From assembly GCA_014925825.1 (NCBI GenBank), contig JACGCK010000617.1:1-10912 (forward strand): a stretch of DNA of 10,912 nt. The letters are read 5' to 3'. This stretch comes from Pholiota molesta (Eukaryota; Basidiomycota; Agaricomycetes; Agaricales; Strophariaceae). This document shows, in pieces, positions 1 to 7,858 of the stretch (positions within the stretch are counted from its first letter, which is position 1; every line of letters starts with the position of its first letter). Below the pieces are notes generated by a model that was not told where the DNA came from, did no database searches, and saw nothing but the letters and a program-made list of their open reading frames with translations. The translations under genes were made by a program, and so were the position numbers.

Positions 1-217
1 GATCGTGGTCGTCGCGGTCGTCGTCAAGCTTGGTGTTCAACACCCAAAAATTACTCCGCAAGGCAACGCCGGCATTTCCCGGCTGCCGCTTCCGCAGCTA
101 TGAATTATTGAACTTGACCTTAAACGTCACTCCTTCTGCGATTCTTCCACTTCGAAGTTCGCAAAGCCTATCAAGCCTTTTCATATCTTGTTCGCATGTT
201 GCAATCCTACTTATAGA
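1..217. other. left-edge region with no assignable gene
   Basis: The first 105 bases are open on the plus strand from the window edge to a TGA, and the minus strand of 1-102 is also open behind an intron-like acceptor (TTCATAG). Both readings are short and the sequence begins with a low-complexity GTCGTC run, so neither can be chosen. The rest, with pyrimidine-rich stretches such as TCCTTCTGCGATTCTTCCAC, is the probable promoter/5' UTR of the small gene starting at 218. Confidence 0.3.
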
Positions 218-446
218 ATGACAGATTCATACCAAGGTCAACAGTCGGAATATTCTCGTTATCCCGCCGACTCATTACTAGGCCAAGTCAAAGCCTGAAG
301 GTGCTTCAGATAGCAGTGGACGTATGATCAAATGGCAAGCAGAACTTGACAATCCTTATGATCCGTTGAATGTTCGACAGAGGACACGCAGTTCTCGTGC
401 CACTGGATGTACGTTTCCCGTGCCACTGGATGGAACTAAATTCTAA
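218..446 (+). CDS. small hypothetical hydrophilic protein (one frameshift)
   Basis: I do not recognise this protein. An ATG at 218 opens a reading frame beginning MTDSYQGQQSEYSRYPADSL that hits TGA at 296-298. Starting at 294 the next frame carries on in the same style (PEGASDSSGRMIKWQAELDN, then NPYDPLNVRQRT and SRATG) to a TAA at 444-446. Joined, this gives a protein of about 76 residues, polar, with no signal peptide or membrane segment. The composition (Q/S/Y-rich start, then an ordered WQAELDNPYDPLN stretch) reads like coding sequence, and the single frame change at about 290-296 fits the one-base losses seen in every other gene here. The last codons overlap a 14-bp direct repeat (396-409 and 419-432). 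It lies 176 bp upstream of, and in the same direction as, the cupin gene. An alternative is that this is one exon of a longer gene. Confidence 0.45.
396..432. repeat. 14-bp direct repeat, 23-bp period
   Basis: CGTGCCACTGGATG occurs at 396-409 and again at 419-432. It lies at the 3' end of the small hypothetical gene and may be a local duplication. Confidence 0.7.
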
Positions 447-523
447 TACATTGCACCTACCTCTCCCACGACATGACATACTGAAATCCCAGCATCGTCA
501 ACGGTGCGCAGTAGCCGATGGCA

Positions 524-545
524 CATTCAGCGCTCATTCAGCGCT
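524..545. repeat. 11-bp tandem repeat, two copies
   Basis: CATTCAGCGCT is repeated head to tail (524-534, 535-545) in the short intergenic region upstream of the cupin gene. Each unit contains the palindrome AGCGCT. It could be a promoter element or chance. Confidence 0.6.
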
Positions 546-622
546 GAGCATTCACATAATACTTGCCAGCCAATTCATTCTATCATTCCTTTCTTCCACA
601 TGTCGTGTCATCAAGGATTATC

Positions 623-1321
623 ATGTCCAGCTACGACGACACCCTCCCACCTACCATCCAAGTAAGCGAGAACCGACATGTACATATTCACCATCTTTTT
701 TCATGTAGCCCAGGCAACTAATCCTGTCGCCCTCCCAGACATTCCTCCGCGAAAACACCTACCTCGCACGCGCGCACATCCGCCCGGCGCGCAGGAGTTC
801 CACGTGCCCCCGCACTGGCACCGACGCACGACAGCTGTTCCACGTCGTGCACGGACGCTGGAGGTGCGTATCGGGCGAGACGAGGTTCTATGGGGCCGGC
901 GACGGCGAATCTGCATCCCGAGGGTTGGTGCACAGTCTGCGGTGAGAAGGGGGAGATGTGTGTGTTTGGAGAAGACGAGCCGATGTACGTGCGCCTGGTT
1001 ATTCCTATCTTATAATTACTTCCTTCGAGTGGGCTTAGCAAACACCCTGCATTTGATCTCCACATCTGAACTTAGGACGACGAGAAAGAGCTATTCTTCC
1101 GCAACTTCCTCCACGGCGAATGGCATCCGAAGCTTCCTGGAAGCAATGCAAATCATGTACCACGGGACATGCGTCCCGTTCTCCCGTTACACGTCAAATG
1201 GTTGAAGCGGCGGTGCGTTAGCATTCTCCTTACCTTATCCGGCCTCGGTGTCGATCTATCTCGAGCGCTTATTGACGTTATTACGCACTCCGGATTTTGA
1301 TTTTTGAAATGCAGCTTGTGA
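623..1321 (+). CDS. RmlC-like cupin domain protein (many frameshifts)
   Basis: This is a single-domain cupin, a beta-barrel fold that usually binds a metal; substrate unknown. Exon 1 (623-661) encodes MSSYDDTLPPTIQ and ends at GTAAGC; intron 662-738 ends CCCAG. Exon 2 (739-984) starts TFLRENTYLARAHIRP and, read across frames, gives FHVPPHWH, then LFHVVHG, LEVRIG, ETRFYGAGDGE, CIPR, LVHSL and EKGEMCVFGEDEP. This is the cupin motif 1 pattern (HWH, about four residues, E, then FHVVHG) followed by a proline/glycine strand and the motif 2 histidine in LVHSL. Intron 985-1075 follows (GTACGT to CTTAG). Exon 3 from 1076 gives DDEKELFFRNFLHG, SFLEAMQIMYHG and LPLHVKWLKRR. The end is uncertain: a GTGCGT donor at 1213 and ATGCAG acceptor ending at 1314 would give a stop at 1319-1321. 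At least nine frame changes occur in about 480 coding bases, nearly all explained by one missing base. Small cupin proteins of this build are common in Agaricomycetes; no enzymatic role is inferred. Confidence 0.75.
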
Positions 1322-2389
1322 ATGTAGTAGCGCTATCTCGCTGCGTGGCTGGCTACAAGCTCAGTTTCAGAGCTTGAAGAAAATGTCATAAGCATGTTCT
1401 CCCCGCGTCTTGTACTTCTCGTATGCGTATGAATTATATGATTTATATGATTTTTGACTGGAGCTCGAGTACTTGAATTCATCCCTTGACACATCGTTAT
1501 TCAGGCGCAGGGCTCAGGAAAGAAAGCAGACTTGAGCAGGTCGAGCTAAGCCAACTTCAGCAATATAACGCTGTAAAAGCAGAGCGACTGGCAAACCTGC
1601 CACTCCTCAATTAAATAAGCGCTCATGCGCATGTGATAATTTTCAATCCGATCACTTTGATCAACGACAATAAGGACCATTATCATTTTGGTACAACACC
1701 AAACCGTTTTCGTTTTCAACTTTTGCCCTTCAGACCGAGCAGAACGGCGTCGCGGTCAGCGTGTGTCAGTGGTGAGAAGATCGATTGCCAACATGTCACA
1801 AGAGAACGTCTAAGTACTTATAAAATGTTTGTCTCTAAACTTTATTTTGACATCTTGTGTTTTTTTCAGCCCACGCGCAGCCATGCGCTGAGCGTTTGGC
1901 AATTACGTCGAATGTGTTACATATCATTGGTTATCATTGACCGTGTGGTATCTACTATCTACCGCGCACGGGCGTTAATCGAAATCTTTGACGGAAGAGC
2001 GTCAATCCTGATGTCGCCGAAAGTCGTGGATAACGCGGACAGTACTTATACTTGTTAAATAAGTAGCACTGAGGTGAATCGAAGGAGACGAGTAAATCTC
2101 CCGCAGGCTTCCTGATCTGATGCACACCAATCCTGTGAAAACATATTCCTTCTATTCAATCACCCGGTAGGAAACAGAACAGCAAACAACGAAAAAAGAG
2201 AACCAGAGAAAAAACCGCATGAATATTTAGGACGAAATGGGGTATGGATTAGGCACAGCCAGAGCAGCAAAGCCGGCGCAATGCTGTATATATGTAGGCA
2301 TCAAGCATCCAGGCAGGAAACATCATCTACAGCATGTGCGATCAAAGCGTGAACGTAGTCAACTGGAAGATGTTAACATCGACGTCGCT
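1322..2389. other. intergenic region, mostly without recognisable genes
   Basis: The first part (about 1322-1620) is AT-rich with ATTATATGATTTATATGATT, typical of a 3' flank of the cupin gene. At 1633-2058 there is a 141-codon open plus-strand frame that I cannot match to a family. Inside it, 1810-1870 looks like an intron (TAAGTACTTATAAAA, then a T-rich tract ending TTTTTTTCAG at 1870), and an ATG with a short frame (MSQENV) lies just upstream, so a small two-exon gene is possible but weakly supported. From about 2060 to 2389 the sequence is the probable 3' flank of the minus-strand gene ending at 2390. No tRNA or rRNA was seen. Confidence 0.35.
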
Positions 2390-3225
2390 TTAGAACATGT
2401 AACACCGACGAGCGCGCCGAGAACGCGGTCGCCCAGCTGGCCTGCACCGACAGGCACCGCTGGCTTTCGACGTCGACTGCCTTGGCGAGGTGGTCAGAGA
2501 CGCGGGCTTGCTCGTGCCGGTGGTGTGCCGCCTGGTCGCAGCGGCGACTGTGGTGTCGGCTGCAAGGGCGCAGTGACTGGCCGGCAATTTGGAGAGGACA
2601 TCCCGGTGAAGACGCCGTCATGCCGTCGAGGCTATTGCAAGCACGCATATTTAGAGACGGAAGACAATGGAAAGAAATCGGGAGGGTGCGTACTGGAACT
2701 TGGCGGAGAAAGCGAGGCAGGAATTGGCTGAGTAGCATCCTTGAGGACAGAGACTCGAAGCGGATGAAGCTAAAAACAGCTGAGTATCGAAAGCTGAACG
2801 CGAATGCAAAGGCGACATACTATTCACTGCTGACGGGCCCAATGGTGGGGTCGGGGTGAAGTTGAGTGTGAAACCTGAGACATCGATGCTGGCGTTAAGA
2901 TCTGGAGGAAGTCTTGAGGATGCACAAGTCAGCTTATTAGTCCCTGGATATGAGGAGGGAATCGAGTACCTGTTGTTGGGCATTTCCGCGTAGATAGAGA
3001 TTTTCGAGGGACCGAATTGGGCAAGACTGGGGTATGGCCATCATCTTGCCATGTAACAACAGCAGGCTGTCCACCGTATAGCTCGTAGCGCAACGGAGCG
3101 GTCACCTAACGAAAAAAAACCAGAATAAGAAAAGGATCTTATCGCTGCTGTTTTCCGGTGAAAACATACGAAGACGGCGAAAGCTGCAGAAGCAGTGCGA
3201 GGACGACAAGGACTTTGCAGAACAT
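2390..3225 (-). CDS. secreted Kre9/Knh1-like, Ser/Thr/Ala-rich, GPI-anchored-type protein (frameshifted)
   Basis: The start at 3225 gives a clear signal peptide, MFCKVLVVLALLLQLSPSS. After intron 3169-3106 the mature part reads VTAPLRYELYGGQPAVVTW, QDDG, FGPSKISIYA and NAQQQTS, the Ig-like N-terminal domain shared by fungal Kre9/Knh1-like and Ser-Thr-rich GPI-anchored wall proteins. Further introns at 2969-2913, 2820-2770 and 2693-2632 separate LNASIDVS and LNFTP, FIRFESLSLKDATQ, and LAFSAKFHLDGMTG. The last exon (2631-2390) continues VFTGDVLS, IAGQS and AADTTVAAAT, then a Ser/Thr/Ala-rich stalk, and ends in a hydrophobic tail (FSALVGVT) with stop 2392-2390, the layout of a GPI-anchor signal. 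In known relatives the role is in cell-wall assembly, often tied to beta-1,6-glucan; here that is inference. About ten single-base losses interrupt the frame, including one at the first splice junction and four or five at the start of the last exon. A TATA box lies about 115 bp upstream. Confidence 0.8.
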
Positions 3226-3339
3226 TTGTGGGTTTGGTAAACGAATGAGGTTGAGGAAAGTGGGTTGCACGAAGCAAGTCGTTGACGGGAAGGGTGATGG
3301 ACGTTAGGAAACAAGGAAGACGAAAATCTGTTGCCTGCG

Positions 3340-3346
3340 TTTTATA
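3340..3346 (-). promoter_or_regulatory. TATA box of the Kre9-like gene
   Basis: The minus strand reads TACATATAAAACGC, with TATAAAA about 115 bp before the ATG at 3225. The transcribed side is pyrimidine-rich (TTTTCGTCTTCCTTG), as is common at fungal transcription starts. Confidence 0.55.
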
Positions 3347-3349
3347 TGT

Positions 3350-3727
3350 AGCTTTCCTCCCATCATTTTTCGCTGGCGTGCGTGCCCAGGCACATCAAAC
3401 CATAACAACATCAACAAACAAGCCTTGTCTATTTTTGGATCTCTGCATCGGGTTGTGACTCCCGATTATCACACCTCTCGTCCGTCAGAAAAGCGCCGAA
3501 GCGGTGAGCAGAATAGGCAGAAATTGCCGCAAAAAAGGCGATAGAAATTTTAATTGAAGCTTCTGCTGCAGACAGTCACAGCGATATCTGCTACTTAACA
3601 AAGTCTTGGCTGCTGGCAACCTGTTGCCTCAACCAAGCCTTAACGTTTAACATACATACCTTGCGTCTAAGCATCAACGGGCCAACTTGGCCCAACGGCA
3701 TCGCGAATTTCCCAAAAATGTTAAAAT
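3350..3727. other. intergenic region between the Kre9-like gene and the MITE
   Basis: No coding sequence was recognised. It holds the upstream region of the minus-strand gene and a 15-bp palindrome, GGGCCAACTTGGCCC, at 3679-3693 (7-bp arms around one base), about 35 bp outside the left end of the MITE. Confidence 0.5.
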
Positions 3728-3756
3728 GGGTGACATTCCACAACGCTAACTTGAAT
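3728..3756 (+). repeat. left terminal inverted repeat of the MITE
   Basis: 29 bp starting GGGTGACATT and ending CTTGAAT; exact reverse complement of 4298-4326. Confidence 0.9.
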
Positions 3757-3768
3757 TATAATTCAAGT
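3749..3768. repeat. 20-bp perfect palindrome at the MITE left end
   Basis: ACTTGAATTATAATTCAAGT is its own reverse complement. It overlaps the inner end of the left TIR and is followed by GTCACC. The outer TIR and this second arm therefore form a fold-back of the element end with the middle 14 bases of the TIR missing from the inner arm. Confidence 0.9.
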
Positions 3769-4209
3769 GTCACCTCAAGCGACGTCAGTCGAGCTCGAAT
3801 TTCGAATATTTGGATTTCCTTGGATTTCCATAACGTCCACAATGGCTAATTTGAAGTCAATATCTTGAATCCAGCGAGGGAGATCCTTGCGGCCCTCTAG
3901 TCTCCCTCTAATGAAATATATACTCCTTAAAATTAGGCAAAACACTATATTGCATGTAGGTGAGGCTCTAGATAAGGTAATACAATATAATCTCCGAGTC
4001 TGCAGAGCTCACACTTCGTCTGCTGCCTACAATCGGAGCACCAAGTGCGAAGGCTTGGCAAGGGCACTCGATAATCATGCCGGGATGCCGCTCGTCCAAC
4101 GCTAACGGAAAAGGAAAGAAAGGGTCCAAAATGGCAACGGTTGACAGTTTTTGACATTCAAAAAATTTGAAGGGGGTCGAGAGGCCTCCTCCAAATTCGA
4201 GATTTAGAC

Positions 4210-4235
4210 CTGTCAACTTGAAAGTCAGTTGACAG
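4210..4235. repeat. hairpin inside the MITE
   Basis: CTGTCAACT (4210-4218) and AGTTGACAG (4227-4235) are perfect 9-bp arms around an 8-base loop. The core TTGACA also occurs at 4141-4146 and 4151-4156, so this may be a repeated subterminal motif such as a transposase binding site. Confidence 0.75.
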
Positions 4236-4297
4236 CTCGGAGTTATCATCAGCGGCACCTCGGCGAAGACCCTTGTTACCAAGTATTAGAGTTAGAT

Positions 4298-4326
4298 ATT
4301 CAAGTTAGCGTTGTGGAATGTCACCC
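4298..4326 (-). repeat. right terminal inverted repeat of the MITE
   Basis: 29 bp ending GGAATGTCACCC; exact reverse complement of 3728-3756. Confidence 0.9.
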
Positions 4327-4329
4327 AAT

Positions 4330-4682
4330 GATGTCTTTAAGTCCGAGCTGCGGACGAACCAGACGCCGACTCGAATTCCAATAACACTGCAGGCCTGCAT
4401 GCCAGCACCTCAACGGGCACGGACCTCGTCCTCAAAGTACATAGTTCAAACATAATTAGAATATATTTCTGCAGAATTTCGCCTTCGAAAATTGGACTCT
4501 TTAATACCATATCTCATGTGCAATCAAATACATGTACAGACAATTCGTGGCTGGTATATTGTTCTTCGTGATGTATCGCCCGCTTCACCGGAAATAGCTG
4601 CACACCAGCAACTGCCGAGATTTCGCGAACTTCCCTGGAACTTCCCATGATGGGCTGGCGCCAATTCCGCCTCGGAGATTCA
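4330..4682. other. intergenic, 3' flank of the transporter gene
   Basis: I see no coding sequence here. It contains AT-rich stretches (AATTAGAATATATTTCTG) and a small palindrome GCAGGCCTGC near 4389, neither clearly functional. The transporter gene terminates toward this region, so its polyadenylation site should lie here. Confidence 0.4.
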
Positions 4683-7411
4683 TTAAGTCATAAACACATA
4701 ACGGGGATCATCATCCCAACCTCAGAATCCTCCTGCTCGTCCAGCCTCGCCTTCTCGTCCTTCGACCAGCGCCGCCACCCGCGCCGCATTCCGCCTGTTC
4801 AGCGCGCTCAACCGCGTGCGCAGCGCAAACGCCGTCAAGAACGACAGCAGCAGACACCTAAATATTAAGTAACCCGACACGAACAGGAGGTGAGCATCCC
4901 GCGCGGACCCGAAGAAAGAAGAGGAGTAACGGCAGCGCGACGTACCCAGCGGATAGCGCGTGGCCCTGCGGAAGTTGTCGTTTGGATCGAAATAGATTTG
5001 AGGCGAAGCGCTAAATAAAAATAGACGTGACATATAAAATTAGAATTAGATCGCTGGCCCGAAATAACGCGGAGCTTGCTCACATCGAGACGCAGTTGGA
5101 AATCGACACGATAAACGCAGTGCCCACACCTCGCTTCGACGTCGGCGAGAACGCATTAGCCGCCCAGCTCCTGAATGTCAGCCCAAAACACGTCAGTAAC
5201 ACAACGCGAGGACAATTCGAAGTAGTATCCTTACATGACCAACGGGAACAGGCTGTAATTCCCGCCAACGACCAAGAACAGCGCAAAATACGCCGCGCCG
5301 ACGCTCTTCTGCACCGACGTTGCCAGGATATACCCGATGAAGGAGATCGCGCAAGAGGCCATGATGTGCCAGCCTCTGTCGTGGGTGCGGTCGCTGTGCC
5401 ACGCCTGAATGAGGACCATGAACCAGCCCACGACGTAGGGCGCCACAGTCATGCCTTGAGCGTTGAGGGACGAGAAGCCGAGGCCTTTGATGAGCTGAAT
5501 GAACGACACGCGTCCGCTATCAACAAAGCGTTGGGGGAGCATAGGCGAAGGCACTTACTGTAGGAGGAAATAGGATATAGTGGCTACGCCGACATTAACT
5601 ATAGAAGGATTTCAGTAACGTCCTCACCAAAGAATTCTTGGTTCACATACAGCTCGCATAGATCAACATAAACATCCACGCATTCAAATCGGAGACGATG
5701 ACCTTGAAGCCTTTCCACCCCGACATCCCGCCATGGGACTGCGGTTTATGGTCGCGGTTTAACCGCGCTTGCGCGATGGCCCTTTCTCTTGGGGTGAGGA
5801 ATGTGGCAGAGAACGGGAAGGAGGGAGGAAGAGAAGGATCATGCTAGCCATGATAAGAGTTGGAATGGCTTCGATCTGATAGAACGAGGTTAAGTGGCAC
5901 TGTAAAATCTGGGACGGAGGTACTGACTAAGAAGAGGAATTGCCAGCCTTGAAGTACAGTGGTTTTGGCGCGCACTAGGCCGAAGGCGAGAAGACCCTAC
6001 AAATGGAATAAATTAGGTTCGTCTCGCTCTTCCGAAATTCAGAATACGAACTCCGATTGCACCTGGCAGAGTTCCAGTCATACACAAGCTACGGAAATGT
6101 TAGAGATAGAGGATGAAGTGGGAGCGTAAAGGCCAATTTTACCTGATTCGCAGAGCGAGTTCCGACCTATGAAGAAGAATATGAGCGTCTGCTTCGTCGA
6201 ATAAAGAATTGAATATCCTACCGCTTGTACCAGAACGACAGATAGTAGATCATCCCAGCATAGTAGCCTGCTTCGCCGATCCCCATCAACACTCTGTAAT
6301 ATAGGACATCAATATGAGACACCTCGTAACTGCGAAAATGGATGCATACCTCAGTACCAATAAAGCAGCGTAACCTTTAGCATACACCACTGATAACGAC
6401 GCCAAACCCCAAAATGTGAGCGAAAGGAAAAAGCTACCATTTTGAATTAGTATATTTCGTTAATAAGAAGAGATATATACTGACAAACGGTTCGCCCCGA
6501 TATGACGTTGAAGAACTGATACATCAATTCCGTTAGATCATTTATTTTGCATATAAGCCATAAGTATCACCATTCGCTGGCATCTCCAATAAACCTAAGC
6601 TTTATCAGCTTCACTGAATGCGAACAGACAGGAAAGGGACGTACAATAACCAACGTAGAAAATGCTCAGAACGAGAGTCCATTTATTGTTGTCCACGATT
6701 CCCTGCCGTATATTTCAGAATTAATGTTGAACAACGTTGCATGCCTCAGAGCACTCACGAAGTTCTTGTTGAACGCTGGGATAACATGTGCATTCCCGCT
6801 GAGGAAAAAGGATTGAGTATATCGACATGTCGGCAAGTAAAAGTAGTGCTGACATGTTGGTTCGGTCTGTAAAGATCACGATGGTGGTCAGTAGGGTAAG
6901 AGAGAATTGTACATGTGCGCCTCACCGAATTGATTGACTGGATTTCATCACACATCAAGTAAGTTTCCTCTCTACAAGAAGATCATCGCGATACACGACT
7001 TACAAATGTAACTGTATATCCAGTCAGCTCCTAGCACGAAGTTCAAAGTATATGCGAATAACTCACCTGCATATGACAAGCGGGAGCACCGTCCTATCGA
7101 TCTTCTTCCTCACTGCTCTCTAACATGATGACAATCAGCGACCACCGATCACACATCGCGCCCCGACCACCAGACAAAACAAGGTGACGGAACCACATAC
7201 CTCTTCCTCTGCAGTAAACTCCACCGCCTCTGCGTCTCGGTGCACCGCATCTGCATACGTGGGGTCAAGTGGCGAGAAGAAATGCTTTCTCTTCGGCTTC
7301 GGCCCCAGCGCGGCCTGATGCGCGTCTCCTTCCCTATTCGAGTGCACTGAGCTCGTCTTCTCCACCTCCTCGCCCGAATGTCCAGCGTGGGATTCTTGCT
7401 CCCGATGTCAT
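4683..7411 (-). CDS. MFS transporter, allantoate permease (Dal5/Tna1) type, ACS family (frameshifted)
   Basis: This is a 12-TM plasma-membrane symporter of the anion:cation symporter family, whose fungal members import allantoate, nicotinate, vitamins or small dipeptides; the substrate here cannot be told. Hallmarks in order: hydrophilic N-terminus, KKIDRTVLPLVIC (TM1 start), DRTNIGNA, LSIFYVGYCLLEMPANV (TM2), LRVLMGIGEAGYYAGMIYY with SFWYKRSE (TM4-5), TGTLPGAIG, GLLAFGLVRA, GWQFLFL then IEAIPT (TM6), FLTPRERAIAQARL (central loop), VATISYFL, APYVVGWFMVL with SDRTHDRGWH (loop 8-9), GGNYSLFPLVM, KRGVGTAFIVSISNCVSI and IYFDPNDNFRRA; the C-terminus is DDPRYVFMT with stop 4685-4683. There are about 12 introns, for example 7200-7120, 6853-6799, 6758-6703 and 6644-6595, and several very short exons (6866-6854 is 13 nt, 6594-6571 is 24 nt). 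The ATG at 7411 is preferred because the frame upstream of GTG 7365 is still hydrophilic coding; one or two bases must be missing just after it. Frame breaks also occur at LFLP/FPFSAT, SYFL/T, the TM12 region and twice in the tail. Family call is secure. Confidence 0.93.
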
Positions 7412-7478
7412 GCTGCGCTTCGCGACAGTGGGGGGCGCAGATGGGGGAAGTGTCGACAGCATTCTGATATCGATGGTC

Positions 7479-7486
7479 ATATATAC
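7479..7486 (-). promoter_or_regulatory. TATA box of the MFS transporter gene
   Basis: The minus strand reads GGAGTATATATGACC, about 70 bp before the ATG at 7411. Confidence 0.5.
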
Positions 7487-7552
7487 TCCTTCGTCATCGG
7501 GATAGAGATCGAAGCGAAGGCAAAATGAATATTGGCATCGGAGTCCGGCAAG

Positions 7553-7583
7553 GGGTATATCCAGGCATATCAGGGCATATCCT
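7553..7583 (-). promoter_or_regulatory. three phased GATA cores upstream of the MFS gene
   Basis: On the minus strand GATA occurs three times at exactly 10-bp spacing (plus-strand TATC at 7558-7561, 7568-7571 and 7578-7581) within short near-repeats GATATGCC/GATATACC. They lie about 150-170 bp upstream of the start codon. Fungal GATA factors (AreA/Nit2/Gln3) control nitrogen-source permeases including Dal5, so a nitrogen-response element is plausible. The cores are followed by T rather than A/G, which is not the preferred HGATAR site, so binding is unproven. Confidence 0.35.
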
Positions 7584-7858
7584 TGCATAGCATGGGGTAG
7601 CCAACTATTTTTAGACGATGTGTAATTGAACTATGGAGGAGTATGGAGACCGACATTGGCGGTACTGTAGGCGAGTATCGTTGTCGGTCTTGTGACCTAG
7701 AAAGAAGTAAAAGAGTGGGAAAGGAGGAGACCAACTGAGACCAAATAGGCGTTTTTGGACAACCAAGGTGCGATTGAGCGCAAGGTAGTCCAAGGTCCGG
7801 ACGGTTGTATCACGAATGCGATCAAGTGATAACTTGGAGGAATTTCGTTGAGGGCACA

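Larger units (their letters stand above)
3728..4326. mobile_element. 599-bp MITE-like non-autonomous DNA transposon
   Basis: The two ends are perfect 29-bp inverted repeats starting GGGTGACATTCCACAACGCT. The repeats are flanked by AAT on both sides (3725-3727 and 4327-4329), which reads as a 3-bp target-site duplication. A 3-bp duplication suggests the PIF/Harbinger group, but AAT is not its usual TWA target, so the family is left open. The interior has no transposase: the open frames inside are short and resemble no protein I know. The left end contains a 20-bp palindrome (3749-3768), and the right part a strong hairpin (4210-4235) with scattered TTGACA motifs. Perfect TIRs argue for a recent insertion or for sequence still under transposase selection. 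It sits between the 3' end of the transporter gene and the promoter side of the Kre9-like gene. Confidence 0.78.
7412..7858. other. intergenic: MFS promoter and 3' flank of the next gene
   Basis: Apart from the TATA box and the GATA cores described separately, I see no gene. Open frames on the minus strand here (for example 7862-7611) have no recognisable features and overlap the stop of the upstream gene. Confidence 0.5.

Noticed and set aside
1..102. Minus-strand exon resembling an internal exon (LRKRQPGNAGVALRSNFWVL) behind a TTCATAG acceptor
   Set aside because: The upstream exon would have to overlap the small plus-strand gene at 218, and the plus strand is equally open. The resemblance to any family (Argonaute N-domain was considered) is too weak.
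678..1205. 175-codon plus-strand ORF taken as a gene on its own
   Set aside because: It starts inside intron 1 of the cupin gene, runs through intron 2, and only parts of it coincide with cupin residues in the right frame.
2390..2600. Hydrophobin on the minus strand
   Set aside because: The LGALVGVTC-like end looked like a hydrophobin, but there are no CC pairs, and the segment is the stalk and hydrophobic tail of the Kre9-like protein.
2237..2859. Long plus-strand ORFs opposite the Kre9-like gene
   Set aside because: They are antisense shadows of a GC-rich Ser/Thr/Ala coding region and show no domain or composition of a real protein.
4386..4401. CTGCAGGCCTGCATGC resembling a cloning polylinker
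   Set aside because: Only a short chance run of restriction-like palindromes; no vector backbone on either side.
4647..5563. Plus-strand ORFs at 4647-4868 and 5027-5563
   Set aside because: They are antisense to transporter exons whose minus-strand translation clearly matches the MFS family.
6547..6872. Two overlapping plus-strand ORFs
   Set aside because: They cover short exons and introns of the transporter on the opposite strand and have no features of their own.
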